Shown here: positions 7,188-16,956 of the stretch, piece after piece
Layout: every line of letters starts with the position of its first letter
Position numbering within the stretch: position 1 is the first letter of the stretch
Assembly (NCBI GenBank): GCA_028287305.1
Contig: JAQBPX010000014.1
Span: forward strand, 310,001 to 374,000
Source: Gemmatimonadota bacterium
Lineage (GTDB): Bacteria > Gemmatimonadota > Gemmatimonadetes > Gemmatimonadales > Gemmatimonadaceae
Direction: 5' to 3'
DNA: 64,000 nt
Notes under the pieces: generated by a model
Seen by the model: the letters and a program-made list of their open reading frames with translations, nothing else
Told to the model about the DNA's origin: nothing
Databases searched by the model: none
Program-made: the position numbers and the translations under genes

Positions 7188-8096
7188 CTATTCCGTAAAG
7201 ACTTCGCGCTGCAGCCGGCGCACGCGGCGGAGCTCGTATACCTGCCCCACTTCCCCGCCGAGGATGAAGATCAGCGCGGCGTAGTAGACCCACACCACGA
7301 CGATCACGATCGCGGCGATGGTGCCCGTGTAGAGCGAGCCGGGGTTGAAGCTGCGCACGTACGCCGTGAACGCCGAGCGTGCGATCTCGAAGCTCGACAC
7401 CGTGAATACCGCCGCCACCGTGGCCGTCTGCCAGCGCACCTTGCGCACCGGCAGGTACTTGTAGAGCGCGAAGAACATCAGCGCCAGGAAGAACGCCGCG
7501 AGCAACCGGCCCAGCCAGTACTCCACGTTGCCCATCACGTCGTTGCGCACGCCCAGCTGCGTGAGCACGTGCACGCCGCGCGTGGTCGCGATCGCGATGT
7601 ACGCGTTCAGCACCGTGCTCGCCACGAAGAGCAGGCTCGCGACCACCGTGATCTTCACGTCGAAGATCTTGCCGGCGATGATCCCGCGCTCGTGCTCGAT
7701 GTCGAACACGTCGGCGAGCACGGTGCGCAGTGACCCGAAGAGCCGCGTGGAGAACCAGGTGAAGCCGATCGCGCTGTAGATGCCGAGCGTGCTGCGCATC
7801 TGCAGCGCGTCGTTCAGCAGCTTGTGCGCGGGCGTGTCGGGCGTCTCGGGATGCGGCGGCAGGAGCTTGTCGATGAAGTCCGTGACCACCAGCGTCGAGT
7901 TGCCGGTGGACGACCTCAGGATGTACGTGAGGCCGGTGACCAGCAGCAGGATGAACGGCACCGCGGCGAGCAGGAGGTTGAAGGCGACGCCGCCGGCGAG
8001 GAACAGCACGTTGTCCTCGCCGGCGTTGTCCCACACGCGCTTGGCATAGTCACGCGACGTCCAGCCGAGGCTGACGTACCAGGGACGCTTCGGCAT
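7188..8096 (-). CDS. YihY/BrkB-family inner membrane protein
   Basis: A 302-residue multi-spanning membrane protein of the YihY/BrkB family. The family hallmark GGVAFNLLLAAVPFILLL appears in the first membrane segment (about 35-52), followed by five more hydrophobic stretches, including ITVVASLLFVASTVL and IAAIVIVVVWVYYAALIFIL. The GSLYTGTIAAIVIVVVWVYY region near the C-terminus is typical. The biochemical role of the family is not settled; it was once wrongly called RNase BN. It is the last gene of the minus-strand run and ends 19 bp before repeat copy 1, which supplies its terminator. Confidence 0.88.
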   Translation of the reverse strand: MPKRPWYVSLGWTSRDYAKRVWDNAGEDNVLFLAGGVAFNLLLAAVPFILLLVTGLTYILRSSTGNSTLVVTDFIDKLLPPHPETPDTPAHKLLNDALQMRSTLGIYSAIGFTWFSTRLFGSLRTVLADVFDIEHERGIIAGKIFDVKITVVASLLFVASTVLNAYIAIATTRGVHVLTQLGVRNDVMGNVEYWLGRLLAAFFLALMFFALYKYLPVRKVRWQTATVAAVFTVSSFEIARSAFTAYVRSFNPGSLYTGTIAAIVIVVVWVYYAALIFILGGEVGQVYELRRVRRLQREVFTE

Positions 8097-8120
8097 CTGG
8101 AAGTCGGGTGGGCGCTGCGC

Positions 8121-8540
8121 TCAACCCTTGCGGGCGCCCGACTGGTACGCGGCCTTCGTGTCGGCCAGTCGCTGCTCCAGCTCCTCGCGCGCCTGCTCCG
8201 CGGCCTCGCGACCCGCATCAACCGCGCGCACCACCTGGCGCTTCTTGAGCTCGATGGCCTGTCGCGCGCCGTCGATCTGCTCCTCCACCCTGGCGCGCGC
8301 GTCTTCCACGACGCCCACCACGGTGTCCTTCGCCTCGGTCACGGCATCCTGCGCCGCCCGGCGCACCTTCTGCGCGCGCATCCGCAGCTGCCGGCGCGTC
8401 TCCTCGCCACTCGCCGGGGCGAACAGCAGCGCCAGCCCGGCGCCGACCGCCAGCCCGATGAGGAGCGACTTCGTGCTGCCACTGTGCCGCTCGATCACGA
8501 CGTAATGCTCGTCGTCGTCCTCGTAATCCTGGTGCGCCAT
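8121..8540 (-). CDS. YtxH-like membrane-anchored coiled-coil protein
   Basis: A 139-residue protein. Residues 24-41 (KSLLIGLAVGAGLALLFA) form one membrane segment followed by PASGEETRRQLR, the glycine-rich hairpin and basic motif of YtxH domains. The rest is a long charged amphipathic helix with many AEQARE/VRRAA heptads, likely a coiled coil. YtxH proteins are small envelope or stress proteins with no known enzyme activity. Encoded 24 bp before YihY and 22 bp after the NtrC-type regulator. Confidence 0.78.
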   Translation of the reverse strand: MAHQDYEDDDEHYVVIERHSGSTKSLLIGLAVGAGLALLFAPASGEETRRQLRMRAQKVRRAAQDAVTEAKDTVVGVVEDARARVEEQIDGARQAIELKKRQVVRAVDAGREAAEQAREELEQRLADTKAAYQSGARKG

Positions 8541-8562
8541 GGTGCGGTGCTCCTCGTGTTCG

Positions 8563-10040
<1,478 letters not shown>

Positions 10041-10044
<4 letters not shown>

Positions 10045-10670
10045 GTCAGCTCGTGCAGGCGGCGCGAGGCGCCGGTGAACTCGATCGTGAGGTCGCGTGC
10101 GTTGTTCGCATGTTGGATGCCGGAGTCAGCCGTGAGCGGAACCAGGTGAGCCGGCAGCGCGGGAGGCGTGCCCTCGAAGCTGAACCGGACGACCGCTGGA
10201 TCCCCGCGCTCCAGCACGCAGGTCACCTCCTGGCCGCTCTCCGACGCCAGCAGCACGGCCTCGCCCAACATGATACGCGGAAGGTAGCCCGAAACCCGGG
10301 TGGCCGCGCCGTGATCTGCGTTCCCGCGCACCTCCAGCCGCAGGGAGCCTCCGTCGTTCCGGGCCGAGCGCTCCAGCAGGGTCACGACCTGCCGGAGCAG
10401 GACTTCCAGCTCCACCGGTTCCTGCGGCGCGCGGGCCAGTCGCAGGAGCGCGTCCGTGATGGCCGTGAGCTCCTCCAGCTGGTCGCTGGCGGCGTTCGCG
10501 AAGCGATCCACCGCGCTCGCCATGACGTCGGCCTTCGCCGAGCGCGCGCGCACCACCTCGAGGTTCACGCTCACCCCGTTCAGCGCGCCGCGCACGTCGT
10601 GCGCGGCGCGGGCAACGATGCGCTCGAGGGTCCCGAGCCAGAGACGGCACGCCTCCGGTTCCTGGGTCAT
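10041..10670 (-). CDS. ChpT-like histidine phosphotransferase / kinase-like protein without ATPase motifs
   Basis: A 209-residue protein with an H-box RAAHDVRGALNGVSV (probable phospho-His H24) followed by two helices, as in a dimerisation/His-phosphotransfer domain. The second half has the strand/helix outline of a histidine kinase catalytic domain, but I see no N, G1 or G2 box, so it should not bind ATP. This size and layout match ChpT-type phosphotransferases. It starts directly after the aldolase stop codon and overlaps the NtrC-type regulator by 4 bp, so it probably relays phosphate to that regulator (inference). Confidence 0.72.
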
Positions 10671-12083
10671 CTACTCGCCGGCGTCCGGATCGTCGGGTGC
10701 CGCGGCCATGGCCGGATGTGCATCGCTCGGCATCGGCCGGTGCTGTTCCGGGGCGCGCACGTACTTCGCCACGTGCTCCGCCGTGCCGCGCAGCCCGAGC
10801 TGCTCGAACAGGAAGCCGAACTTCTCGTCGTACGCGCGGTCCACGGCGACCTGGGTGTCCGCCGGCAGGCTCCAGAGCTTCTGCTTGAACGGCCCGATCG
10901 CCTTCTTGCGCGTCTTGTAGTAGAACTGCTCAGGACTGTCCTTCTCCTTGCGCTCGTCCTTCGCGTTCACGTCCAGCCACGCATACATCTCCTGTCGCAG
11001 CTCAGGCGGCAGGTGGTCGTACAGCATGTTCTGGAAGTTGGTGGCGAGGTGAATCTCCGCCGTCTCGCGCTTCGGGAAGTTGTGAAACGCGTCGTCGGTG
11101 AGCGTCGAGGCTCCGTGCTGCACCGCGCCGGCCAGCCCGTACTCGTCGCGCGCCACCTTCGACAGTCGCTCGAGGGTGTCCAGGTCGAGCTTGACGTCGG
11201 CGATGGAGCCATCGGCGAGCACGGTGCCTCCGTGCGAGGTGCCCGACTGCACGCTGATCTTCGACAGCCCGATCATTCCCTTCGGCAGCGAGCGATTCAG
11301 CCCGTCCATGTAGGCGCGCAGCTCCTCCACCGTGCTGTTCTCGGTGCCCACCTCGCCGATCTCGCCACCGATCGAGATGGTGACGTCCTTCGGCTCCAGC
11401 GAGCGCACGTACGTCACGAGCTCCGTGCCCACCTCATAGTTGAGGCGCTGCTGCTCGTCGAGATTCGGCTTCGAGATGTCGACCAGCGTCGAGGTGTCCA
11501 CGTCGATGTTGTAGAAGCCGGCGTGCACCGCCTCGCGCGCCAGGTGCTTCACCGCCTCCACCTCTGCTTCCTTGTCCGCCGCGTACTTCTTCGCGTTCAC
11601 CTGGAAGTGGTCGCCCTGGATGAACACGGGCGCCAGCCATCCCTCGCGCAGCGCCGCGGCGATCATCACCGCCACGTACTCACTCGGCCGCTGCTCGGTG
11701 TACGCAATCTCGGAGCGGGCGATCTCGAGGATGAACGCGCCGGCCTGCATGCGGATCCCGGTGCGGAAGATGGAGCGCGCCGTGTCGTAGGCCATGCCGC
11801 GCACGTTGATCGCGGGCACGGTGAACCCGCTGATCTCACCGCGGCCTCGCGCCACATAGAGGTCCTGGATGGACGAGGCGCGAACGCCGACGCCCTGCCC
11901 GATCTCCCAGATCAGCCAGCGCGCGTAGTGCTTTTCCTCCTCGCCGCCAAACACGGCGGCGCGCACCAGCTGGTCCATGGCCGGGCCGGCAAGGGCGGTG
12001 CGGTCCTTGACCGTCACTCGCGAGCCAGCGACGGAGACGGCAGAGCCGAAGAGGGAGTTCAGGCGGTCGATCGGATCGGGCAT
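10671..12083 (-). CDS. fba: class II fructose-bisphosphate aldolase (long form)
   Basis: A glycolytic aldolase of 470 residues interconverting fructose-1,6-bisphosphate with two triose phosphates through a divalent metal. Family features: IQGDHFQVN, SVQSGTSHGGTVLADGS (metal and phosphate binding loop) and QHGASTL with a ligand histidine. It is longer than the usual 300-360 residues because of extra N-terminal and C-terminal segments. The ATG at 12081-12083 gives MPDPIDRLNSLFG; the longer open frame upstream is a shadow of pgi. It is 56 bp after pgi in a glycolytic gene run. Confidence 0.85.
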   Translation of the reverse strand: MPDPIDRLNSLFGSAVSVAGSRVTVKDRTALAGPAMDQLVRAAVFGGEEEKHYARWLIWEIGQGVGVRASSIQDLYVARGRGEISGFTVPAINVRGMAYDTARSIFRTGIRMQAGAFILEIARSEIAYTEQRPSEYVAVMIAAALREGWLAPVFIQGDHFQVNAKKYAADKEAEVEAVKHLAREAVHAGFYNIDVDTSTLVDISKPNLDEQQRLNYEVGTELVTYVRSLEPKDVTISIGGEIGEVGTENSTVEELRAYMDGLNRSLPKGMIGLSKISVQSGTSHGGTVLADGSIADVKLDLDTLERLSKVARDEYGLAGAVQHGASTLTDDAFHNFPKRETAEIHLATNFQNMLYDHLPPELRQEMYAWLDVNAKDERKEKDSPEQFYYKTRKKAIGPFKQKLWSLPADTQVAVDRAYDEKFGFLFEQLGLRGTAEHVAKYVRAPEQHRPMPSDAHPAMAAAPDDPDAGE

Positions 12084-12139
12084 GGTTCCTCGAGCGGGAA
12101 GGAGCACAGGGCGAAAATACGGCAGTCGGCGGGCGGGCG

Positions 12140-13546
12140 TCAGGCAGAGTAACGAGGGTCCGGCTTTGGAAGCAGGTTCCATTCCTGCCGAGCCTGCTCG
12201 GCGTCCGGGCGGCCCATGATGGCGTAGGTGAAGTTCTTCCCCAGCTCCACGCCCGGCTGGTTCATGGGGTCCACCCCATAGAGCGCCCCCGCGTACACGG
12301 TCGCCATTTCCAGCAGCATCATCAACCCGCCCACGTGGTGGGCATCCACCCGGTCGATGCTGATGGTCAGGTTGGGACGCCCGCGCCGCGCCAGCGCCCC
12401 GGCGGTGGCGCGGCGCTCCACGTCCAGCAGCTCGCCCAGGTGATGGCCCCCCAGGTAGGCGAGCTCCGGAATGTCCGCATGGAGCCGGGGGATCTCGATG
12501 TCCTTCCCCCCTTCCTCCACCGCGATGAAGCTGATGGTCTTGTCCATCGGCCCTTCCATGAAGAGCTGGACCTTGCTGTGCTGGTCGGTGGCGCCCAGCG
12601 CGCCGAACGGGGTCGGCCCCACGCCGTCGTCCCCCGGCACGCGGTGCTTGCCCAGGCTCTCCGCCCATAGCTGCACGAACCAGTCGGCCATGTCGCGCAG
12701 CGGGTCGCTGTACGGCATGAGCACGTGAATGTGCCGGCCGTGCGCGGTGTCGCTCAGCCACTGCAGCACCGCATAGGCGCCGGCGATGTTCTTCGCGAGC
12801 TCCTTCGACGCAGAGCGCGTGCGGACCTCCGCCGCCCCGTCGAGCAGGGCCGACGTGTCCACGCCCATCAGCGCGGCCGGCAAGAGGCCGACCGGCGTGA
12901 GCACGCTGAAGCGCCCGCCCACATTCGCCGGGATGTCGAGCGCCGTGATGCCCTCGGCCTTCGCGATCTTGCGGAGCGCGCCCTTCTGCGGGTCGGTGAC
13001 GAGCACCAGCCGGCGCTTCGCGCCTTCCGGGCCCACCGAGTGCTCGAGCCACTGCCGGATGATCATGTACTGAGCCATGGTCTCCGCGGTGCCCCCCGAC
13101 TTGGAGATCACCACGAACAGCGCATGCTGCGGGTCGAGTCGCGCGAGCAGCGCCTCGATGGTCACGGGGTCCACGTTGTCGAGCACGTGCAGCTTCGGCC
13201 AGCCACCCCGGCCCGCGTCATCCAGCTCGTTCCACTTGGGCGCGCGCAGCGACGTGCGCAGCGCGATGGGACCTAGCGCCGACCCGCCGATGCCGAGCAC
13301 CACCACGTCAGTCACGCGATCGGCACCGGTGCGGGCGCGCACCTCCTTCACGAAGCCCGTCACCTGGCCGTGCAGCGCCTGGTCATCGGGCAGGTCGAGA
13401 AAGCCGAGGGTGCCGGCGGAGTGTTCCGCCACCACGTGCATGTGCGCGTCGGCGAACTTCTCCGCGGCGGAGGCCCACTCGGCCTCGGTGATCCCGCCCG
13501 GAATGCCCGGCGCCATCATGTTGGTGAAGTCGATGCGAATGGCCAT
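12140..13546 (-). CDS. pgi: glucose-6-phosphate isomerase
   Basis: 468 residues, shorter than the E. coli enzyme but normal for the compact bacterial type. It interconverts glucose-6-phosphate and fructose-6-phosphate. Sugar isomerase (SIS) motifs are visible: VVLGIGGSALGP and VVISKSGGTAETM for phosphate binding. The start ATG lies 9 bp after the MBL gene stop. It sits between the MBL hydrolase and class II aldolase genes, all on the minus strand, and shares a likely transcript with pyruvate kinase and transaldolase. Confidence 0.94.
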   Translation of the reverse strand: MAIRIDFTNMMAPGIPGGITEAEWASAAEKFADAHMHVVAEHSAGTLGFLDLPDDQALHGQVTGFVKEVRARTGADRVTDVVVLGIGGSALGPIALRTSLRAPKWNELDDAGRGGWPKLHVLDNVDPVTIEALLARLDPQHALFVVISKSGGTAETMAQYMIIRQWLEHSVGPEGAKRRLVLVTDPQKGALRKIAKAEGITALDIPANVGGRFSVLTPVGLLPAALMGVDTSALLDGAAEVRTRSASKELAKNIAGAYAVLQWLSDTAHGRHIHVLMPYSDPLRDMADWFVQLWAESLGKHRVPGDDGVGPTPFGALGATDQHSKVQLFMEGPMDKTISFIAVEEGGKDIEIPRLHADIPELAYLGGHHLGELLDVERRATAGALARRGRPNLTISIDRVDAHHVGGLMMLLEMATVYAGALYGVDPMNQPGVELGKNFTYAIMGRPDAEQARQEWNLLPKPDPRYSA

Positions 13547-13555
13547 GACCCGTCC

Positions 13556-14335
13556 TCAGTCCACGCGAATGGTGAGTCCATCGAAGGCCGGCACGACGCC
13601 GGGCGGAAGCTCCGCCTCGAGGTCGGCGTGCAGGTTGTCGTGCGTCAGGTGCGTGAGGTACGTGCGCTCGGCGCCGATCGCCTCGGCTACGCGCAGCGCC
13701 TCGGGAATGCTGAGGTGCGTGGGATGCTCGCGCCGGAAGAGCGCATTGAGCACCAGCACCTTCGCGCCGCGCAGCAGCGCGATCGCGTCATCCGGCACCA
13801 CCTTGGCATCGGTGACGTAGGCCAGGTTGCCTATGCGATAGCCGAAGACGGTGACGTGACCATGCGGCACCGCCACCGGCGTCACGTCCAGGTCGCCGAT
13901 GCGGATCGCCCGCGACGGCACGAGCTCGATCGCCCTGCCTTCCGGCTTGGACGTGCCCGGCAGCGGGCGCATGGTGTCATCGAGGATGTACGTGAACTTC
14001 CGCCGCAGGCTCGCGAGCGTCTCGGCGCTTCCGTACAGCGGCAGCGGCGAGCTGCGCCGCACGGAGATCGCGCGCAGGTCGTCGATGCCATGCGTGTGGT
14101 CCGCATGGTCGTGCGTGAAGAGCACGGCGTCCACCATGTCGACCTGCGCCTCGATGAGTTGCAGCCGCAGCTCGGGCGGGGTGTCGAGGAGCAGGCGCGT
14201 GCCCCCTGCCGATTCCACCACCGCGCCCACGCGCGTTCGCTTGTCCCTCGGGTCCGGTGAGCGGCAGACGTCGCAGCGACAGCCGAGCTGCGGCACCCCG
14301 AAACTCGTCCCCGTCCCGAGGAACGTCAGCCTCAC
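13556..14335 (-). CDS. MBL-fold metal-dependent hydrolase (PhnP-like)
   Basis: A 259-residue metallo-beta-lactamase-fold protein. It starts MRLTFLGTGTSFGVPQLGC (GTG start) and has the metal site THDHADHTHGIDD, a later histidine in VPHGH and THLTHDN near the end. CDVC near residues 22-25 is the zinc-binding insertion seen in PhnP-type phosphodiesterases. PhnP splits cyclic ribose phosphates; related proteins act on other phosphodiesters, so the substrate is open. The GTG start at 14333-14335 overlaps the pyruvate kinase stop by 4 bp, and pgi follows after 9 bp. Confidence 0.85.
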   Translation of the reverse strand: MRLTFLGTGTSFGVPQLGCRCDVCRSPDPRDKRTRVGAVVESAGGTRLLLDTPPELRLQLIEAQVDMVDAVLFTHDHADHTHGIDDLRAISVRRSSPLPLYGSAETLASLRRKFTYILDDTMRPLPGTSKPEGRAIELVPSRAIRIGDLDVTPVAVPHGHVTVFGYRIGNLAYVTDAKVVPDDAIALLRGAKVLVLNALFRREHPTHLSIPEALRVAEAIGAERTYLTHLTHDNLHADLEAELPPGVVPAFDGLTIRVD

Positions 14336-15753
14336 ACGGTCTCCACCTTCAGCGTGTTCGTGCTGCCGGGCATGTCGAAGGGAACGCCAGCGGTGACCAC
14401 GATGCGATCGCCCGGGAGCGCGAGCTGCCGGCGACGCGCGACCTCGAGCGCCAGGCGCACCATCTCGTCGTACGAGTCGCAGTGCGGCACGAGCTCGGGC
14501 ACCACGCCCCACACGAGCGCCAGCTGGCGATACGTGCGCGGGATGTCGGTGAGAACGATGATCGGGACGCCCGGGCGCTGGCTGGCAACGATGCGCGCCG
14601 AGAATCCGCTCTTGGTGAAGACGACCATCACGGGCGCGCCGAGCATGCGCACGGCCGCGGCGCTGGCGGCCGCGATGGCGAACTCGGTGGAGGCACCGCC
14701 GTCGAGTGGGCTGGCCGCCTTCGACACGCTCGGCTTGCGCTCGATCTCCGAGATGATGCGGCTCATCGCTTCCACGGCGAGCCGGGGATACTGGCCCGCC
14801 GCCGTCTCAGCGGAAAGCATCACGGCATCGGTGCCGTCGAGGATCGCGTTGGCGACGTCGCTCGCTTCGGCGCGCGTGGGGCGCGGGTTGGTGATCATGG
14901 ACTCGAGCATCTGCGTCGCGGTGATCACCGGCCGGCCGAGCCGGTTGCAGAGCGCGATGATCTCCTTCTGCGCGTACGGCACTTCCTCGAAGGGCAGCTC
15001 GACGCCCAGGTCGCCGCGCGCGACCATGATCGCATCCGACTCGCGCACGATGCTCTCGATGTTCGCGAGGGCGGAGTCCTTCTCGATCTTGGCGACGATG
15101 AGCATCCCCCGGGGGATCATCGTGCGGAGCTCGGCGATGTCCTCAGCGCGGCGCACGAAGCTGAGCGCGATGTAGTCGAGCTGCTGCTCGACCGCGAACT
15201 TCACGTCCTCGCGGTCCTTCTCGGTGATGGAGGGCGCGGAGACCGCCACGCCGGGGAGGTTCATCCCCTTGTGGCTCTTGAGCGGCCCGCCATGGAGCGC
15301 GCGCGCGGTGACGCGCAGGCCGGAAACGTCGAGCACGATCAGCTCGATCAGGCCGTCATCCACGAGGATGCGGTCGCCGACGTTCACGTCCTTCGAGAGC
15401 GCGTCGTAGGTGACGGGGATCTCGTCGCCGCTCTCGTGCCCCTCGGGCACGAGCACCACGTCGCTGCCGTCGGCAATCTGGAGCGTCTGCGGCAGGTCCC
15501 CGATGCGGATTCGGGGACCCTGGAGGTCGCCGAGGATCGCCACGGGGCGGCCAAGCTCCTCGGCCACGGCGCGGACGTTCGCGATGGACTGCGCGTGCTG
15601 TGCGTGCGTGGAGTGCGAGAAGTTGATGCGGGCCACGCTCAGCCCTGCGTCCATCAGGCTTCGCAGCGCTTCCTTCGTGTTGCTCGAGGGGCCGAGCGTG
15701 CACACGATCTTGGTGCGGCTGGGCGAGACGCGCTCCGTCACACGCTCCGTCAC
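14332..15753 (-). CDS. pyk: pyruvate kinase
   Basis: 473 residues. It makes ATP and pyruvate from phosphoenolpyruvate and ADP. Motifs: TKIVCTLGPSS at the N-terminus, GLSVARINFSHS, MLIVAKIEKDSALANIE with the catalytic lysine, and VARGDLGVELPFEEVP. The GTG at 15751-15753 overlaps the transaldolase stop; a second in-frame GTG four codons later is an equally plausible start (VTERVSPSRTK). Upstream is transaldolase and downstream the MBL hydrolase, both overlapping by 4 bp. Confidence 0.96.
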   Translation of the reverse strand: MTERVTERVSPSRTKIVCTLGPSSNTKEALRSLMDAGLSVARINFSHSTHAQHAQSIANVRAVAEELGRPVAILGDLQGPRIRIGDLPQTLQIADGSDVVLVPEGHESGDEIPVTYDALSKDVNVGDRILVDDGLIELIVLDVSGLRVTARALHGGPLKSHKGMNLPGVAVSAPSITEKDREDVKFAVEQQLDYIALSFVRRAEDIAELRTMIPRGMLIVAKIEKDSALANIESIVRESDAIMVARGDLGVELPFEEVPYAQKEIIALCNRLGRPVITATQMLESMITNPRPTRAEASDVANAILDGTDAVMLSAETAAGQYPRLAVEAMSRIISEIERKPSVSKAASPLDGGASTEFAIAAASAAAVRMLGAPVMVVFTKSGFSARIVASQRPGVPIIVLTDIPRTYRQLALVWGVVPELVPHCDSYDEMVRLALEVARRRQLALPGDRIVVTAGVPFDMPGSTNTLKVETV

Positions 15754-16886
15754 GCGCGCACCCCCAGCGTGCGACCGAGCTGCGCGCTCTTCTTCTCGAG
15801 GCCGGCGATCAGCGTGTCGAACGACTTCTGGAAGCTGGACAGGCCCTCGGCGAGCAGCTTGTCGGTCACCTCGCGCATGGACACGCCCACGCCCTCGAGC
15901 GCGGCCATGGTGCGCACGGCGTCATCGAGGTGGACGTCCACCGTCTGCGAGGTCTCGCCGTGGTCCCGGAAGGCCTCGAGCGTGGCGGGCGGCAGCGTGT
16001 TCACCGTGTCGGGACCGATGAGCTGTTCCACGTAGATCACGTCGCGGTAGCTGGGATTCTTGGTGCTCGTGCTCGCCCACAGGGGGCGCTGGACGCGGGC
16101 GCCCTTGCTCGCGAGCGCGTGCCAGCGCGGCGAGGAGAACGATTCCCTGAACAGCTTGTAGGCGAGCTTTGCGTTGGCGATGGCGGCCTTGCCCTTGAGC
16201 TGCGCGGCGCGCTCGCCGGACTCTCCACCCTTCGCAGCGATGGCGTCGAGGCGCTTGTCGATCTCGGAGTCCACGCGGCTCACGAAGAAGCTGGCCACGG
16301 AGCCGATGCGCGAGATGTCGAGTCCCTTCGCGGCGCGCTCCTCGAGGCCGGCGATGTAGGCCTCGATCACGCGCGCATGCGCCTCGATGGCGAAGAGGAG
16401 CGTGATGTTGACGTTGATGCCGTCGGCGATGAGCCGGCGGACCGCGATGGCGCCCTGCTCGGTGCCGGGCACCTTGATCATCACGTTCGGCCGGTCGACG
16501 GTCTTCCAGAGGCGGTGCGCCTCCGCGATGGTGGCCTGCGCGTCATTCGCGGCGCCCGGGGAGACTTCAATGCTCACGTACCCGTCGACGCCACCGGTGG
16601 CGGTGTAGACGGGCTCGAACAAGTCGCACGCATCCCGCACATCGGTGGTCTCGACGAGCTCGAAGACCTCCCAGGCGGTGGAGGCGTTGGCGGTCTCACC
16701 GAGCTGCGCGTCGTAGGCAACGCCCTCGGCCAGCGCCTTCTCGAAGATCGTGGGATTCGAGGTCATGCCGGTGAGGGCGTCGTCGCGAATGCGCTTCGCG
16801 AGCTGGCCGTCATGGAGCATGGTGCGGTCGATGTAATCGAGCCACAGGGACTGGCCGGCGTCGTGGAGTTGCTGCAGGCGATTCAT
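15750..16886 (-). CDS. tal: transaldolase
   Basis: 378 residues of the longer bacterial transaldolase type. It transfers a dihydroxyacetone unit between sugar phosphates in the non-oxidative pentose phosphate pathway. Motifs: LTGMTSNPTIFEKAL near the N-terminus, the Schiff-base lysine K138 in NVMIKVPGTEQG, and INVNITLLFAIE. The ATG at 16884-16886 gives MNRLQQLHDAGQSLWLDYI, the family N-terminus. First gene of the tal-pyk-MBL-pgi-fba run, so carbon metabolism genes precede the signalling and membrane genes downstream. Confidence 0.94.
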   Translation of the reverse strand: MNRLQQLHDAGQSLWLDYIDRTMLHDGQLAKRIRDDALTGMTSNPTIFEKALAEGVAYDAQLGETANASTAWEVFELVETTDVRDACDLFEPVYTATGGVDGYVSIEVSPGAANDAQATIAEAHRLWKTVDRPNVMIKVPGTEQGAIAVRRLIADGINVNITLLFAIEAHARVIEAYIAGLEERAAKGLDISRIGSVASFFVSRVDSEIDKRLDAIAAKGGESGERAAQLKGKAAIANAKLAYKLFRESFSSPRWHALASKGARVQRPLWASTSTKNPSYRDVIYVEQLIGPDTVNTLPPATLEAFRDHGETSQTVDVHLDDAVRTMAALEGVGVSMREVTDKLLAEGLSSFQKSFDTLIAGLEKKSAQLGRTLGVRA

Positions 16887-16956
16887 TTTCAGGGGGTGGG
16901 CGATGTGTGAAAAGTACACGTTACCGCCACCCGGCGGAACGCTGGCGAGCGCGGGC

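Noticed and set aside
10053-12152. 699-codon plus-strand open frame opposite the aldolase
   Set aside because: Composition is His/Arg/Leu-rich antisense shadow; class II aldolase motifs on the minus strand leave no room for it.
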